64,000 bases of DNA, from the NCBI RefSeq assembly GCF_026870175.2, contig NZ_CP113977.2, forward strand, positions 1,240,001-1,304,000, given 5' to 3'. Positions 16,631 to 25,060 of this stretch are shown in pieces (the first letter of the stretch is position 1; each line of letters begins with the position of its first letter). Source of the DNA: Flavobacterium aestivum (lineage in GTDB: Bacteria; Bacteroidota; Bacteroidia; Flavobacteriales; Flavobacteriaceae). Below the pieces are notes generated by a model that was not told where the DNA came from, searched no databases, and was given only the letters and a program-made list of their open reading frames with translations. The translations under genes were made by a program, and so were the position numbers.

Positions 16631-18061
16631 TTATTTTAGATTTTTAAGCAAATCTACACCGTCAACTGTACACCAAGCACCAGTAGTTAAATCTGCTCCT
16701 GTAGCGGTAGTGCTTGTTGTCCAGTTTGATGCTGGAACAAAACTTGCTGCAGTCACTGTAAAAGTATTAACTCCTGAAATAAAGGTAATAGGTGAGTTAG
16801 TGATTTTTACATTGTTTAATTTGATTTTTCCTCCTGCAACTTGGTGATCATATGTAACTTTGTCTAATATTTGAATCACACCGCCATTAAATGCTGTAGG
16901 AGTAGTTTGGCTACCATAACCATCAATTACGATGTTACTGTAATCTCCATTTCCTTCTTTTTTGAATTGAATTGCATCCAATTGAATTTCACTCTGTGCT
17001 TCTGTAGTTGTACCTGCAGCTCTTTTTAGAGTGATGTTAGTAACTTTTGGCCAGAAATTATTGTCAACACTTTTAGATTCTACTTCTAGTCCGTAGTTTG
17101 CAACACCTACTTGGTAAGCAAACCAGTTTGTGTTCTCTTGACCTCTCCATCCATCTTGCCAGTCAAAAGCGTCATCAGAATTACCATAAGAGATTGAGTT
17201 TTTCAAACTTACTGTTCCTCCATAAAATTCAAAACCATCATCATTACCTTTGTAGGATACTAAATGATCTAACACAGTTCCAGAACCAACAGAGTAGAAA
17301 GAGAATCCATTATTTTCTTTGCTGTTAGTTGTGATTACTTGTCCAGCATATTCAACTCTTACATATGTTAATGAACCTCCATTGTGTGCTGCGTTTGAAC
17401 CACCATATGATAATCCTAAACCATCCTCTGAGATTGCTGTTTGTGGAGCAGGAGCACTAGCTGAATTTACAATTGGAGCATCTCCATACATAATAATACC
17501 AGCCCAAGAACCTCCTACTTTAGATTTTTCAGTAAAAACTATAGGAGCACTAGCAGTACCATTAGCAATTAATTTTCCTCCATTTAATATTATAAGACCA
17601 TTTTGTCCAGTAGTTTTGTCACAAGTAATTGTAGAACCAGCTGCAATAGTAAGAGTTACTCCACTGTTAACTTTAACCATTCCTTTTAATGTATAATTAC
17701 CATAAGGATACGTTTTGTTTTCTGTAAAGGTTCCAGTTATTTCTCCTGTTGCTGCAGGAACTGCAGTTACAGTTACTGTTTTTGTTACTGGTGCAGCTGC
17801 TCCAGGAACTGTATATGTTATTACAGATGAACCTATAGTTACCCCTGTAATTACCCCAGTTTTTGCATCAATTGTTGCTACAGCAGGTGCAGCACTTGTA
17901 TAAGTTCCTCCTGTAGTTGTACTAGAAAATGTAGTAGTTGATCCTACAATGACACTTTCTGTACCAGTTAATGGTGCTACTGTGATTGGATCATCACTGT
18001 TACTACATGATGTAATAAATAAGCCTAAAGACATTGCTAAAGCTAAAATTTTTGTTCTCAT
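16631..18061 (-). CDS. Surface lipoprotein with Ig-like and beta-helix domains (Pho-linked)
   Basis: A 476-residue lipoprotein. The signal peptide ends in FITSC (Cys19), and the residues after it (SNSDDP) resemble the acidic export signal that sends lipoproteins to the cell surface in Flavobacteria. Residues about 28-103 look like a bacterial Ig-like (BIG2) domain (ATIDAKTGVITGVTIGSSVI). Residues about 125-476 form a repetitive strand pattern (GGSWAGIIMYG, GNDDGFEFYGG, SYGNSDDAFDWQDGW) expected of a right-handed parallel beta-helix. The promoter carries three half-sites at 11-bp spacing (18123-18149), so it should be induced by phosphate limitation. It may bind or degrade a phosphorus-containing polymer; no catalytic residues could be assigned. 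Confidence 0.85.
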   Translation of the reverse strand: MRTKILALAMSLGLFITSCSNSDDPITVAPLTGTESVIVGSTTTFSSTTTGGTYTSAAPAVATIDAKTGVITGVTIGSSVITYTVPGAAAPVTKTVTVTAVPAATGEITGTFTENKTYPYGNYTLKGMVKVNSGVTLTIAAGSTITCDKTTGQNGLIILNGGKLIANGTASAPIVFTEKSKVGGSWAGIIMYGDAPIVNSASAPAPQTAISEDGLGLSYGGSNAAHNGGSLTYVRVEYAGQVITTNSKENNGFSFYSVGSGTVLDHLVSYKGNDDGFEFYGGTVSLKNSISYGNSDDAFDWQDGWRGQENTNWFAYQVGVANYGLEVESKSVDNNFWPKVTNITLKRAAGTTTEAQSEIQLDAIQFKKEGNGDYSNIVIDGYGSQTTPTAFNGGVIQILDKVTYDHQVAGGKIKLNNVKITNSPITFISGVNTFTVTAASFVPASNWTTSTTATGADLTTGAWCTVDGVDLLKNLK

Positions 18062-18093
18062 AGTTTTTGTGTTATTTTCATAATTTGATATGC

Positions 18094-18149
18094 CAAAAGT
18101 ACTTTGTGAATTCGGAGTAAATGTTATCTTATAATTACAAAAAAGTTAT
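18094..18149 (-). promoter_or_regulatory. Candidate Pho boxes and -7 element (beta-helix lipoprotein)
   Basis: Read on the minus strand: ATAAC (18149-18145), GTAAT (18138-18134) and ATAAC (18127-18123), each exactly 11 bp apart, then a -7 element TACTTTTG (18101-18094) starting 22 bp after the last half-site. The layout is identical to that at 19817-19872. Confidence 0.7.
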
Positions 18150-18183
18150 TAAAATCAGTAGATAATGTAAAGCTAATATTAAG

Positions 18184-18235
18184 AGTGTTTAAAAAAATAA
18201 AGTCCCATACATGGGACTTTATTTTTTTAAACACT
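18184..18235 (-). terminator. Long hairpin terminator after the interrupted T9SS gene
   Basis: Two perfectly complementary 25-nt arms (18184-18208 and 18211-18235) around a 2-nt loop, containing A7 and T7 runs. It lies 19 bp beyond the stop codon at 18255 on the minus strand. Confidence 0.8.
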
Positions 18236-18254
18236 TAAAGGATTGTGTAGTTTT

Positions 18255-19784
18255 TTATTGATATAAAATTTTTCCAGATTTAACCTGTTTGTTGTCTGAT
18301 ACAATTTTATAGTAGTATATTCCTTTTGGATAATTTGATGGGATATCCCATTTCACGATTTGATTTGGAGTAGTAATTCCTTTAAAAACTGTTTGCGTTT
18401 TTTTCGATTTTTCAGAATAAATAATTATTTCCATTTCTTTATTGCTAGAAAAATTTGTTGTGAAATTTACAGAGCCTGATGAAGGATTTGGATAAACAGT
18501 AGATGTTAATGTGTTTTCTTGCTGCAAAGATCTAGATGTAATACCATTAATGCTTAGACCATTACTTATTGATGTTTTTCCGGATGATACTTTTCTGATT
18601 AATCTCGCTGAGTTATCTATTTGTGATATTCTATTAATTAGTTCTTGATAAGGAGTTAAATCTAGGTCTTTGGTAGTTTCGTCAAAATCTATAGCATCTC
18701 CTGTATAATATATTGACCAAGAATATTTATAAATCCCTATTCCTCCAGTAGGTATTCCTCCAGTTACTTGCTTATTATTAATCGATATAATGTTGTTTTG
18801 TATGTCAGAAATATGCGGTATCTCAAGTGCGTTACTCCTTGAATATTTGCCTGCTGACTGAATGTTTCTTATTATTTCAAAATTTTTAGATGAATTAAAA
18901 TATCTATCGAATTCAGGAGAATGGAGGATATAGGAGAATGATGTGTCAGGTAATTCACTCGAGTCTCCATCTTCATCAATTATATACCAAGTGTATATAT
19001 ATGAATTGGCGCCCCCTCCTCCTGTTGGTAAGCTACCTTCAATCAATACTCCATTTAGTTGTGTCAGATTAAAGGCAATTGTATTATTTAAAATAGGAGG
19101 AGCTTTAATTACTGTTATCGTAATTTCGTTACTATTACCTATGTTTGATCCTAATATGTTTTTTCTAAAATATGTTGTTGTAACAAGAGGAGTTCCTGGG
19201 TAATAATAAAAACTTGTTGCACCAGGGATAGGTGTGAAAACACCATCTATAGTTTTGTACCATTGAAATGTATAATTGCCTGCTCCCGAACTTATCAATG
19301 GAGGGGCGGTGTCGCCTTCTGTTATTGTTATGGTGGTAGTTGGCCAAGATCCTATATAGATTAATTCAGGAGGTGTTACTGGAGGAGATGTAGTTGATCC
19401 AGCTTTATAATTCACAGTAATTTTAATCATTTCAGATTCATTTTGAAAACAACTTCCGTTTGTAGAAAATTTGTAAGTAATTTAAGTGTCTGTTGTTACA
19501 GTTTTTTTGAACTTAAATCTTATCGTTGTATTTTGTCCTGGTGTCAATATGTTTCCATTTGTATAACTCTGTGATTGAATTCCATCATTGTTGCCACATG
19601 ACAAGGTAGCGTTAAGAAATATAGGATTACTACTGCTACCATAGCAGTTAACTAAAACATCGACCGTTCCTTCTACTCCTGAATTAAGGTTTATTGTATT
19701 AGAAAGGGGGCTATAACTTAGTGTATTTTGCGAAAAAGCCATTTCTGTAAAAAAAAGCAAAAAAATTAATTTTATATTTTTCAT
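18255..19784 (-). pseudogene. T9SS-secreted protein gene interrupted by one in-frame stop
   Basis: The 5' part (19482-19784) encodes a signal peptide ending FSQ and about 80 residues of a beta-rich domain, and stops at TAA (19482-19484). The same frame continues directly with ITYKFSTNGSCFQNESEM and on through 391 further residues (ATG at 19428-19430) to a T9SS type A sorting domain (VYPNPSSGSVNF, YPKGIYYYKIV). The two parts are in phase with no indel, so one base change breaks a protein of about 509 residues. The middle has repeated Ig/PKD-like modules (YTFQWYKTIDG, NSYIYTWYIID, GIYKYSWSIYY). The promoter has Pho-type half-sites. A sequencing error, a recent null mutation or readthrough cannot be told apart here. 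Confidence 0.85.
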
Positions 19785-19816
19785 AATTTATATGTTATTT
19801 TTTGATTTTGATATAC

Positions 19817-19872
19817 TAAAAGTACTCTGGGAGTTTAGATTATAGGTTACTTAATGATTACAAAAAAGTTAC
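19817..19872 (-). promoter_or_regulatory. Candidate Pho boxes and -7 element (T9SS gene)
   Basis: On the minus strand: GTAAC (19872-19868), GTAAT (19861-19857) and GTAAC (19850-19846), spaced exactly 11 bp, then TACTTTTA (19824-19817) beginning 22 bp after the last half-site. The whole upstream region is clearly similar to that at 18094-18149, suggesting a duplicated promoter. Confidence 0.7.
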
Positions 19873-19921
19873 TAAAATCAACATATAATGTAGAGCAAAG
19901 ATTATTTGATTTTTATTTATT

Positions 19922-19948
19922 AAAAAAGCCCTGTGTTTACAGGGCTTT
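19922..19948 (-). terminator. Terminator of the TonB-dependent receptor gene
   Basis: A 10-bp stem (19925-19934 with 19939-19948) and a 4-nt loop, with a T run on the minus strand (A run 19922-19927). It is 26 bp beyond the receptor stop codon. Confidence 0.85.
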
Positions 19949-19973
19949 AGCGAATGATTAATTGTCTGTTCTT

Positions 19974-22778
19974 CTAAAAAGTATAAGATATGTTCATAGA
20001 AAAACCTATGCCTTTTTTATATTCTTTAATTGTTAAATCGCTTTCAGTAATTGGAATTCTGTTGTTTTCACCTAATTCTATTTTGTAGCTTGGGTTTAAT
20101 AGGTTATCTGCAGAAAATTTAACATCAAATTTATCTGAAATTTTATTTTGCCAAATAAAATCAAGTTTACCAAACGGCATTTCATAATAATTATCTAATC
20201 CATTTGTTCCCACTGCATAGATTCGTTTGCTATAGATATTGTATACCAAAGTCATTGAGCTTTTCCATTTTTTGCTAAATTCAGAATCATATTTAATATC
20301 AGCGTTTAATATCCAAGGTGATGCTCCTTGCAGTTTTCTTGATGGATTATCATCTTTTGCAATAGTTTCTGGACTGTTAATACCATTTTTAGAAGTTTCA
20401 ATAGTTACTTTTGTATCCATTAATGATGCATTAGCACCCAAAGAGAAATTAGATAAAGAATTTGAAATTCTTTCAAATTGGAATAAGAATTCTAATTCGG
20501 CACCATAAAGTAGAGCTTGTTTAGAATTGCCGTATGTTATAATTTGTCCACCACTTCCAGCTGAATTTGTAAATAATCTTTCAATAGGATTATCTATTAT
20601 TTTATTAAAAATTGTAGCAGAAATTAATTCCTTATTTGTTGGGAAAAACTCGTATTTTAAATCAAAGTTGTAATTGTCACTGTTAATTAATGAAGGATTA
20701 CCTTGTTCTATAGTACCGTCAGGATTTACAAATTCTAGAGGATAAGACTCCATTATTACAGGCCTTGTAATTGTTTTTGAGGCTGCAAATCGTAAGTTTG
20801 ATTTTTCATTTAAAATATATCTTGTATTGAAAGAAGGTAAAAAATCTGTTTTGTCATCTTTTTTTGTTATAAAAGGATCTGTAAAACTTCCTGATGTTTT
20901 ATATTTTGTATCTCTATTAGTCTGTTCTACTCTTGCGCCTGCATTTAATTCTATTTTTTCGCCAAATTTGAAGGCTAGATCTAAGTATCCAGCATTAATG
21001 AACTCTTCTAACATTGCTTTGTATGTTGAGTTTGTTCCTTCGGTATAGGTGAAATTATTTTTTAAAATCTCACTTTTAAAATATTCATCAGGAGAGTTTG
21101 TAGGGAAAGTAGCAGAGTTTGAGTCTAGTCTTTGTGATACTAAAAATCTGAATTCAGATCCAATTTTATTCACATATCCGCTATATCCTGCAGTAAGCTT
21201 GTTTGATTTACTTAAGTCTTCATTGCCAAATTTCCAGCTGTATTCAAGTAATCCTGAGATATGTTGCTCGCCATCAAAATCAAGATATTGTCTAGCTATA
21301 CTATTACCGGAATAGGATATCGAAGTTGTGTTGTCATCAATCTTAACACCCTTGAAAGATTTTCTGTCTGGAAGTTCATACTGTGTTGTAGAGTATGAAA
21401 TACCAGATTTTATATTGTGTCTTTCATTCTCAGTCAGTTTGTAATTGCCAAATAACTGTGTGTTTAAAAAAATTGATTCTTGTAATTCATTCATTCTAAT
21501 AAAACCATTTGTTTGTGTTGTATTAGAATTCGTATAACCTAGCTGATCTTGTATTAAATTTTGATTCGATTTTAGATAGATGGTATTTGATGTAACTGAA
21601 AGCCTTTTTGTTTTATAAGTTAAAGCAGCCAATACAGAAGAGTTCGTTATAAATTTGTATTGCGTTGTAACTAAATCATTGTCATAGTTTCCTTGTGCTG
21701 TATTGAAAAATCTGTCGGCACCACTTCTAATTTGAAATTTATTTTCATAGTTAAATGAAATCAAGTATTGAAATATGTTTTGGTTTTTGCCTAGATTAAA
21801 TTTTTCTGAATGAAGGATTCCAAAATTTGTGTTTAAAGGAGAAATATCGCTTTTAACGTCAAAACCTGATCCAAAACCGTTTGCCGCTTGATCTGCGGTT
21901 AATGTTTGATTACTTGGGGTTTCTGTTAATACAGATGGTAAATCTCTTTCATTGCCAGAGAATCCAAAAAAATCAGATGTAGAGGTTGCATCTTGCGAAA
22001 TAAGGAATTTTTTTAGGTTATTGTTTATAGTATAACCAGCTCCAAAATTAATTTTAGTTTGACTTTTTCCAGAGTTTGCTGTTACTATATTAAAAGTTCC
22101 TCCAGCAAAATCTCCGTATAAATTAGTGTTGAAAGTTTTGTAGGTTTCTAAAACACTTACAATGTCGGTTGGAAAAATATCTAATGGGATAATTTTTTTA
22201 AATGGATTGTTTGAAGGTACCGCTAAGTCATTAAGCAGTAAATTATTATAACGATCTTCCAGTCCTCTCACAAATAAACCACGTGATTCTACTTTTGTAA
22301 TTCCTGTTATTTTGGTTAAGCCTTCCTCAACATCACTAACTCCTTTTCTTGACATCTCTTGCGCACCAATACTTTGTTTAATAACAACAGCATTTTTTTG
22401 TTCTAAAAGTAATGCAGTTTCTTTTTCTCTTGTTACGTTTGATTTGATAACTACATCTTTTAATTTGTAACTTCCAGATCCCAATGAGTTGTTTAGAGTA
22501 ACAGTTTCATTTGCAACAACAGTTACTGGAACTTCTATAGGGTCATAACCAAGAAAGCTAAATTGAATAGTATAACTTCCAGGAGCAATCGTAATCATAT
22601 ATTTTCCATCAATATCTGTATTAACACCTATTTTAGTACCTTTGATAAGCACATTTGCAAAAGGTAAGGCTTGATTGTTGGAATCTTTGTCTAATAAAAC
22701 ACCAGATATTGTTCCTTTGCCTTGTGAGAAACCAATAGCACAAATAAATAGTGTAAAGAATAGAAATTTTAATTTCAT
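19974..22778 (-). CDS. TonB-dependent outer-membrane receptor (Pho-linked)
   Basis: A 934-residue outer-membrane transporter driven by TonB. Domains in order: signal peptide ending GFSQ; a carboxypeptidase-regulatory-like domain (about 22-105: SGVLLDKDSNNQALPFANV, GVNTDIDGKYMITI); a plug domain (about 120-235: KGVSDVEEGLTKITGITK, VRGLEDRYNNLLLND); and a 22-strand-type barrel ending in FSMNISYTF with the terminal aromatic. It is not a SusC partner, since no SusD gene is adjacent. Upstream half-sites at 11-bp spacing, and divergence from phoB, point to control by phosphate. The substrate is unknown, possibly an organophosphate or metal-phosphate complex. Confidence 0.93.
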   Translation of the reverse strand: MKLKFLFFTLFICAIGFSQGKGTISGVLLDKDSNNQALPFANVLIKGTKIGVNTDIDGKYMITIAPGSYTIQFSFLGYDPIEVPVTVVANETVTLNNSLGSGSYKLKDVVIKSNVTREKETALLLEQKNAVVIKQSIGAQEMSRKGVSDVEEGLTKITGITKVESRGLFVRGLEDRYNNLLLNDLAVPSNNPFKKIIPLDIFPTDIVSVLETYKTFNTNLYGDFAGGTFNIVTANSGKSQTKINFGAGYTINNNLKKFLISQDATSTSDFFGFSGNERDLPSVLTETPSNQTLTADQAANGFGSGFDVKSDISPLNTNFGILHSEKFNLGKNQNIFQYLISFNYENKFQIRSGADRFFNTAQGNYDNDLVTTQYKFITNSSVLAALTYKTKRLSVTSNTIYLKSNQNLIQDQLGYTNSNTTQTNGFIRMNELQESIFLNTQLFGNYKLTENERHNIKSGISYSTTQYELPDRKSFKGVKIDDNTTSISYSGNSIARQYLDFDGEQHISGLLEYSWKFGNEDLSKSNKLTAGYSGYVNKIGSEFRFLVSQRLDSNSATFPTNSPDEYFKSEILKNNFTYTEGTNSTYKAMLEEFINAGYLDLAFKFGEKIELNAGARVEQTNRDTKYKTSGSFTDPFITKKDDKTDFLPSFNTRYILNEKSNLRFAASKTITRPVIMESYPLEFVNPDGTIEQGNPSLINSDNYNFDLKYEFFPTNKELISATIFNKIIDNPIERLFTNSAGSGGQIITYGNSKQALLYGAELEFLFQFERISNSLSNFSLGANASLMDTKVTIETSKNGINSPETIAKDDNPSRKLQGASPWILNADIKYDSEFSKKWKSSMTLVYNIYSKRIYAVGTNGLDNYYEMPFGKLDFIWQNKISDKFDVKFSADNLLNPSYKIELGENNRIPITESDLTIKEYKKGIGFSMNISYTF

Positions 22779-22801
22779 TTTGTTTAGTATTTAATTTTCT
22801 G

Positions 22802-22879
22802 CAAATAAATGGCGGGATTCTAGTCTTTGTGTTAACACCGGGTTATGAATGAATGTCATAATTATTATGAAATCGTTAA
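22802..22879 (-). promoter_or_regulatory. Candidate Pho boxes and -7 element (TonB receptor)
   Basis: Minus-strand half-sites TTAAC (22879-22875), ATAAT (22868-22864), ATAAC (22846-22842) and TTAAC (22835-22831) fall on one 11-bp register; the position at 22853-22857 is degenerate. A -7-like TTTATTTG (22809-22802) starts 22 bp after the last half-site, the same distance as in the two neighbouring promoters. A second pair (22883-22887, 22894-22898) is out of register. Confidence 0.6.
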
Positions 22880-22935
22880 CAGATTAAATTAAAGTTAAGT
22901 CCGCTTTTTTGTTATTGATACTTGCAGTTTATTAC

Positions 22936-22943
22936 TACTTTTA
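22936..22943 (+). promoter_or_regulatory. -7-like element upstream of phoB
   Basis: TACTTTTA resembles TAnnTTTG (last base differs), 72 bp before the chosen phoB start. No Pho-box register aligns with it, so autoregulation is not evident. Confidence 0.35.
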
Positions 22944-23014
22944 CATTGCAATAAAAAGTCATTGTACATCAAATAAGATGAAGTGCGATGGAAAAACTTA
23001 ATTTTTGCTATTTT

Positions 23015-23698
23015 ATGAAGAAAAGAAACACCAAGATTCTTCTGGTTGATGATGAACCAGATATTTTAGAAATTGTAGGCTATAATTTAGCGCATGAAGG
23101 GTATCAGATTGTAACAGCTACTAATGGTAAAGAAGCTATTGAAAAAGCAAAAAAAGAATTACCGGATCTTATCATAATGGATGTGATGATGCCAGAGATG
23201 GATGGAATGGAAGCTTGCGAGAATATTAGAAAAATTCCAGAGCTAAATAATGTAATTATTACTTTTTTGACTGCCAGAAGTGAGGACTATTCACAAGTTG
23301 CAGGTTTTGATGCCGGTGCGGATGATTATATTACCAAACCTATTAAGCCGAAATTACTGGTAAGCAAAGTAAAAGCTTTGTTAAGAAGGTTGAAAGAACA
23401 AGAACAAAGTAGTGAAACCCTTAATGTGGGTGGAATAGAAATCAATCGTGAGGAATATAAAATCGTCAAGAACAGTATAGAGATTGCTCTGCCGAGAAAA
23501 GAATTTGAACTTTTTTATTTATTAGCTTCTAAGCCTGGAAAAGTGTTTAAAAGAGAAGAAATCCTAGATAAAGTCTGGGGAAATGACGTAGTTGTTGGAG
23601 GAAGAACTATTGATGTTCATATCCGAAAACTTCGTGAAAAAATTGGAGATGATCTTTTTAAAACCATAAAAGGGGTAGGTTATAAATTTGAAGTTTAA
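23015..23698 (+). CDS. phoB: PhoB-type response regulator
   Basis: OmpR/PhoB-class response regulator of 227 residues. The receiver domain has the acidic pocket VDDE (12-14), the phosphorylated Asp56 in IIMDVMMPEMDG, a conserved Thr in FLTARS, and Lys in DYITKP. The C-terminal winged helix (from about residue 130) ends with GGRTIDVHIRKLREKIG and IKGVGYKF. The start is taken at the ATG at 23015, which gives the standard family N-terminus; an in-frame ATG at 22988 would add nine residues. It is followed by the histidine kinase and the whole phosphate uptake set, so the phosphate role is well supported by context. Confidence 0.93.
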   Translation: MKKRNTKILLVDDEPDILEIVGYNLAHEGYQIVTATNGKEAIEKAKKELPDLIIMDVMMPEMDGMEACENIRKIPELNNVIITFLTARSEDYSQVAGFDAGADDYITKPIKPKLLVSKVKALLRRLKEQEQSSETLNVGGIEINREEYKIVKNSIEIALPRKEFELFYLLASKPGKVFKREEILDKVWGNDVVVGGRTIDVHIRKLREKIGDDLFKTIKGVGYKFEV

Positions 23699-23768
23699 AT
23701 AAATGGTAACTTTAAAGATTTTTTAAATATCTTTTTAGTAACCATAATATTTGCATTCCCATTATATA

Positions 23769-24866
23769 ATGAAAATTAATTTCAAGAAAAGTTACAAGTT
23801 TGCTATAAAATCGGCTTTGTTTATCAGTTTATTTGTGTCCGGTTTTAGCATGATTCTTTCAGCATTACTGTTCAAATCTACTTTTGGTAGTGTTCTATTG
23901 TTTGGATTTATCAGTGTGTTCTTTGTTTATTTGTTTTCGTTTTTTGTTTTACAGTATAGGGTAGAACGCTTTATATACAGAAGAGTTAAGAAAATCTATG
24001 ATGATGTTTCGCTCTTAGAGTCAAGTACTTTTATAAACAAACCCATAACAACCGATATGGAAACTTTGACTAGGGAAGTAAAGAAATTTGCTACCGATAA
24101 AAAGTTAGAAATAGAAATGTTGCAGGTTCGTGAGGAGTATAGAAGAGAGTTTTTAGGGAATGTATCCCATGAGCTTAAAACCCCTTTGTTTACAGTACAA
24201 GGTTATTTGTCTACTCTTATTGATGGTGCTATGGACGATAAATCCATTAGAAAGAAATACTTGAAACGTGCCGAAAAAGGAGTAGAACGATTGATTTACA
24301 TTGTCGAAGATTTGGATATGATAACCAAATTAGAATCAGGGGATTTGAACCTAGAGTTTACAAAATTTGATATCGTAAAACTGATTCAGAATGTATTTGA
24401 TTTATTAGAGATGAAAGCCGATAAAAAGAACATCACATTGGCATTCGAAAATGATAACATTCAGCCCATTTTTGTAAATGGAGATAAAGATAAAATTCAA
24501 CAAGTAGTTGAAAATTTGATTGTAAATTCTATAAAATACGGAAAAGAAGGTGGTTTGACCGAAGTTTCTATAGTGAATTTGACCAATAAAAAAGTATTGG
24601 TTCGGGTTACGGATAATGGAGAAGGAATAGAAGTCCAAAATATACCACGTCTTTTTGAACGATTTTATAGAGTTGATAAAAGCGGTTCTCGCACCGAAGG
24701 AGGTTCAGGATTAGGACTTGCAATAGTGAAACATATTATTGAAGCCCATAAAGAAAAAATTTATGTTGAAAGTGAATTTGGCATAGGTTCGGAGTTTTCT
24801 TTTACCCTTGAAAAGACATTTATTACGGATCAATTAGGGCTCAAGAAAAATAAAAATAAGTCATAA
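23769..24866 (+). CDS. phoR: PhoR-type sensor histidine kinase
   Basis: Inner-membrane sensor kinase of 365 residues, partner of the preceding response regulator. Two membrane segments are at about 13-36 and 40-62, with almost no periplasmic loop, as in PhoR-type kinases that sense through PstB/PhoU rather than an external ligand. The DHp box is FLGNVSHELKTPL (phospho-His134). The ATPase domain has N (VENLIVNSIKYG), G1 (VTDNGEGI), F (LFERFYRVD) and G2 (GGSGLGLAIVKHI) boxes. No PAS domain is visible. The start is the ATG at 23769; an upstream in-frame TTG at 23751 is unlikely. Confidence 0.93.
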   Translation: MKINFKKSYKFAIKSALFISLFVSGFSMILSALLFKSTFGSVLLFGFISVFFVYLFSFFVLQYRVERFIYRRVKKIYDDVSLLESSTFINKPITTDMETLTREVKKFATDKKLEIEMLQVREEYRREFLGNVSHELKTPLFTVQGYLSTLIDGAMDDKSIRKKYLKRAEKGVERLIYIVEDLDMITKLESGDLNLEFTKFDIVKLIQNVFDLLEMKADKKNITLAFENDNIQPIFVNGDKDKIQQVVENLIVNSIKYGKEGGLTEVSIVNLTNKKVLVRVTDNGEGIEVQNIPRLFERFYRVDKSGSRTEGGSGLGLAIVKHIIEAHKEKIYVESEFGIGSEFSFTLEKTFITDQLGLKKNKNKS

Positions 24867-24963
24867 ATTTATATTCTAAAATACAATTTAAAATTCTGGA
24901 AGTTAATGTTTTGGCGGGTTTGGAGCATAAAATAGCTTTTATTTAATTTAAAGAAAAAACCTG

Positions 24964-25030
24964 TTAACATTAAATTATCACCTATATAACATTGAGTTAA
25001 CCTTAACTTAACATTGCAGTGTCACCTTTG
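24964..25030 (+). promoter_or_regulatory. Five-site Pho-box array and -7 element (porin)
   Basis: TTAAC (24964), TTATC (24975), ATAAC (24986), TTAAC (24997) and TTAAC (25008) recur at exactly 11 bp. A -7-like CACCTTTG starts at 25023, 11 bp after the last site ends. This is the most regular array in the window, matching the 11-bp periodicity of PhoB binding known from proteobacteria. Confidence 0.8.
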
Positions 25031-25060
25031 CAGCAAAATTAACATTCATATTAAAAGAAA

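Noticed and set aside
17319..17696. Open frame on the plus strand inside the beta-helix lipoprotein gene
   Set aside because: Antisense shadow of a repetitive Thr/Gly-rich gene; no promoter or family match.
22883..22898. Pho boxes for phoB itself
   Set aside because: A pair of half-sites is 11 bp apart, but its distance to the phoB -7-like element does not fit the 11/22-bp rule seen elsewhere.
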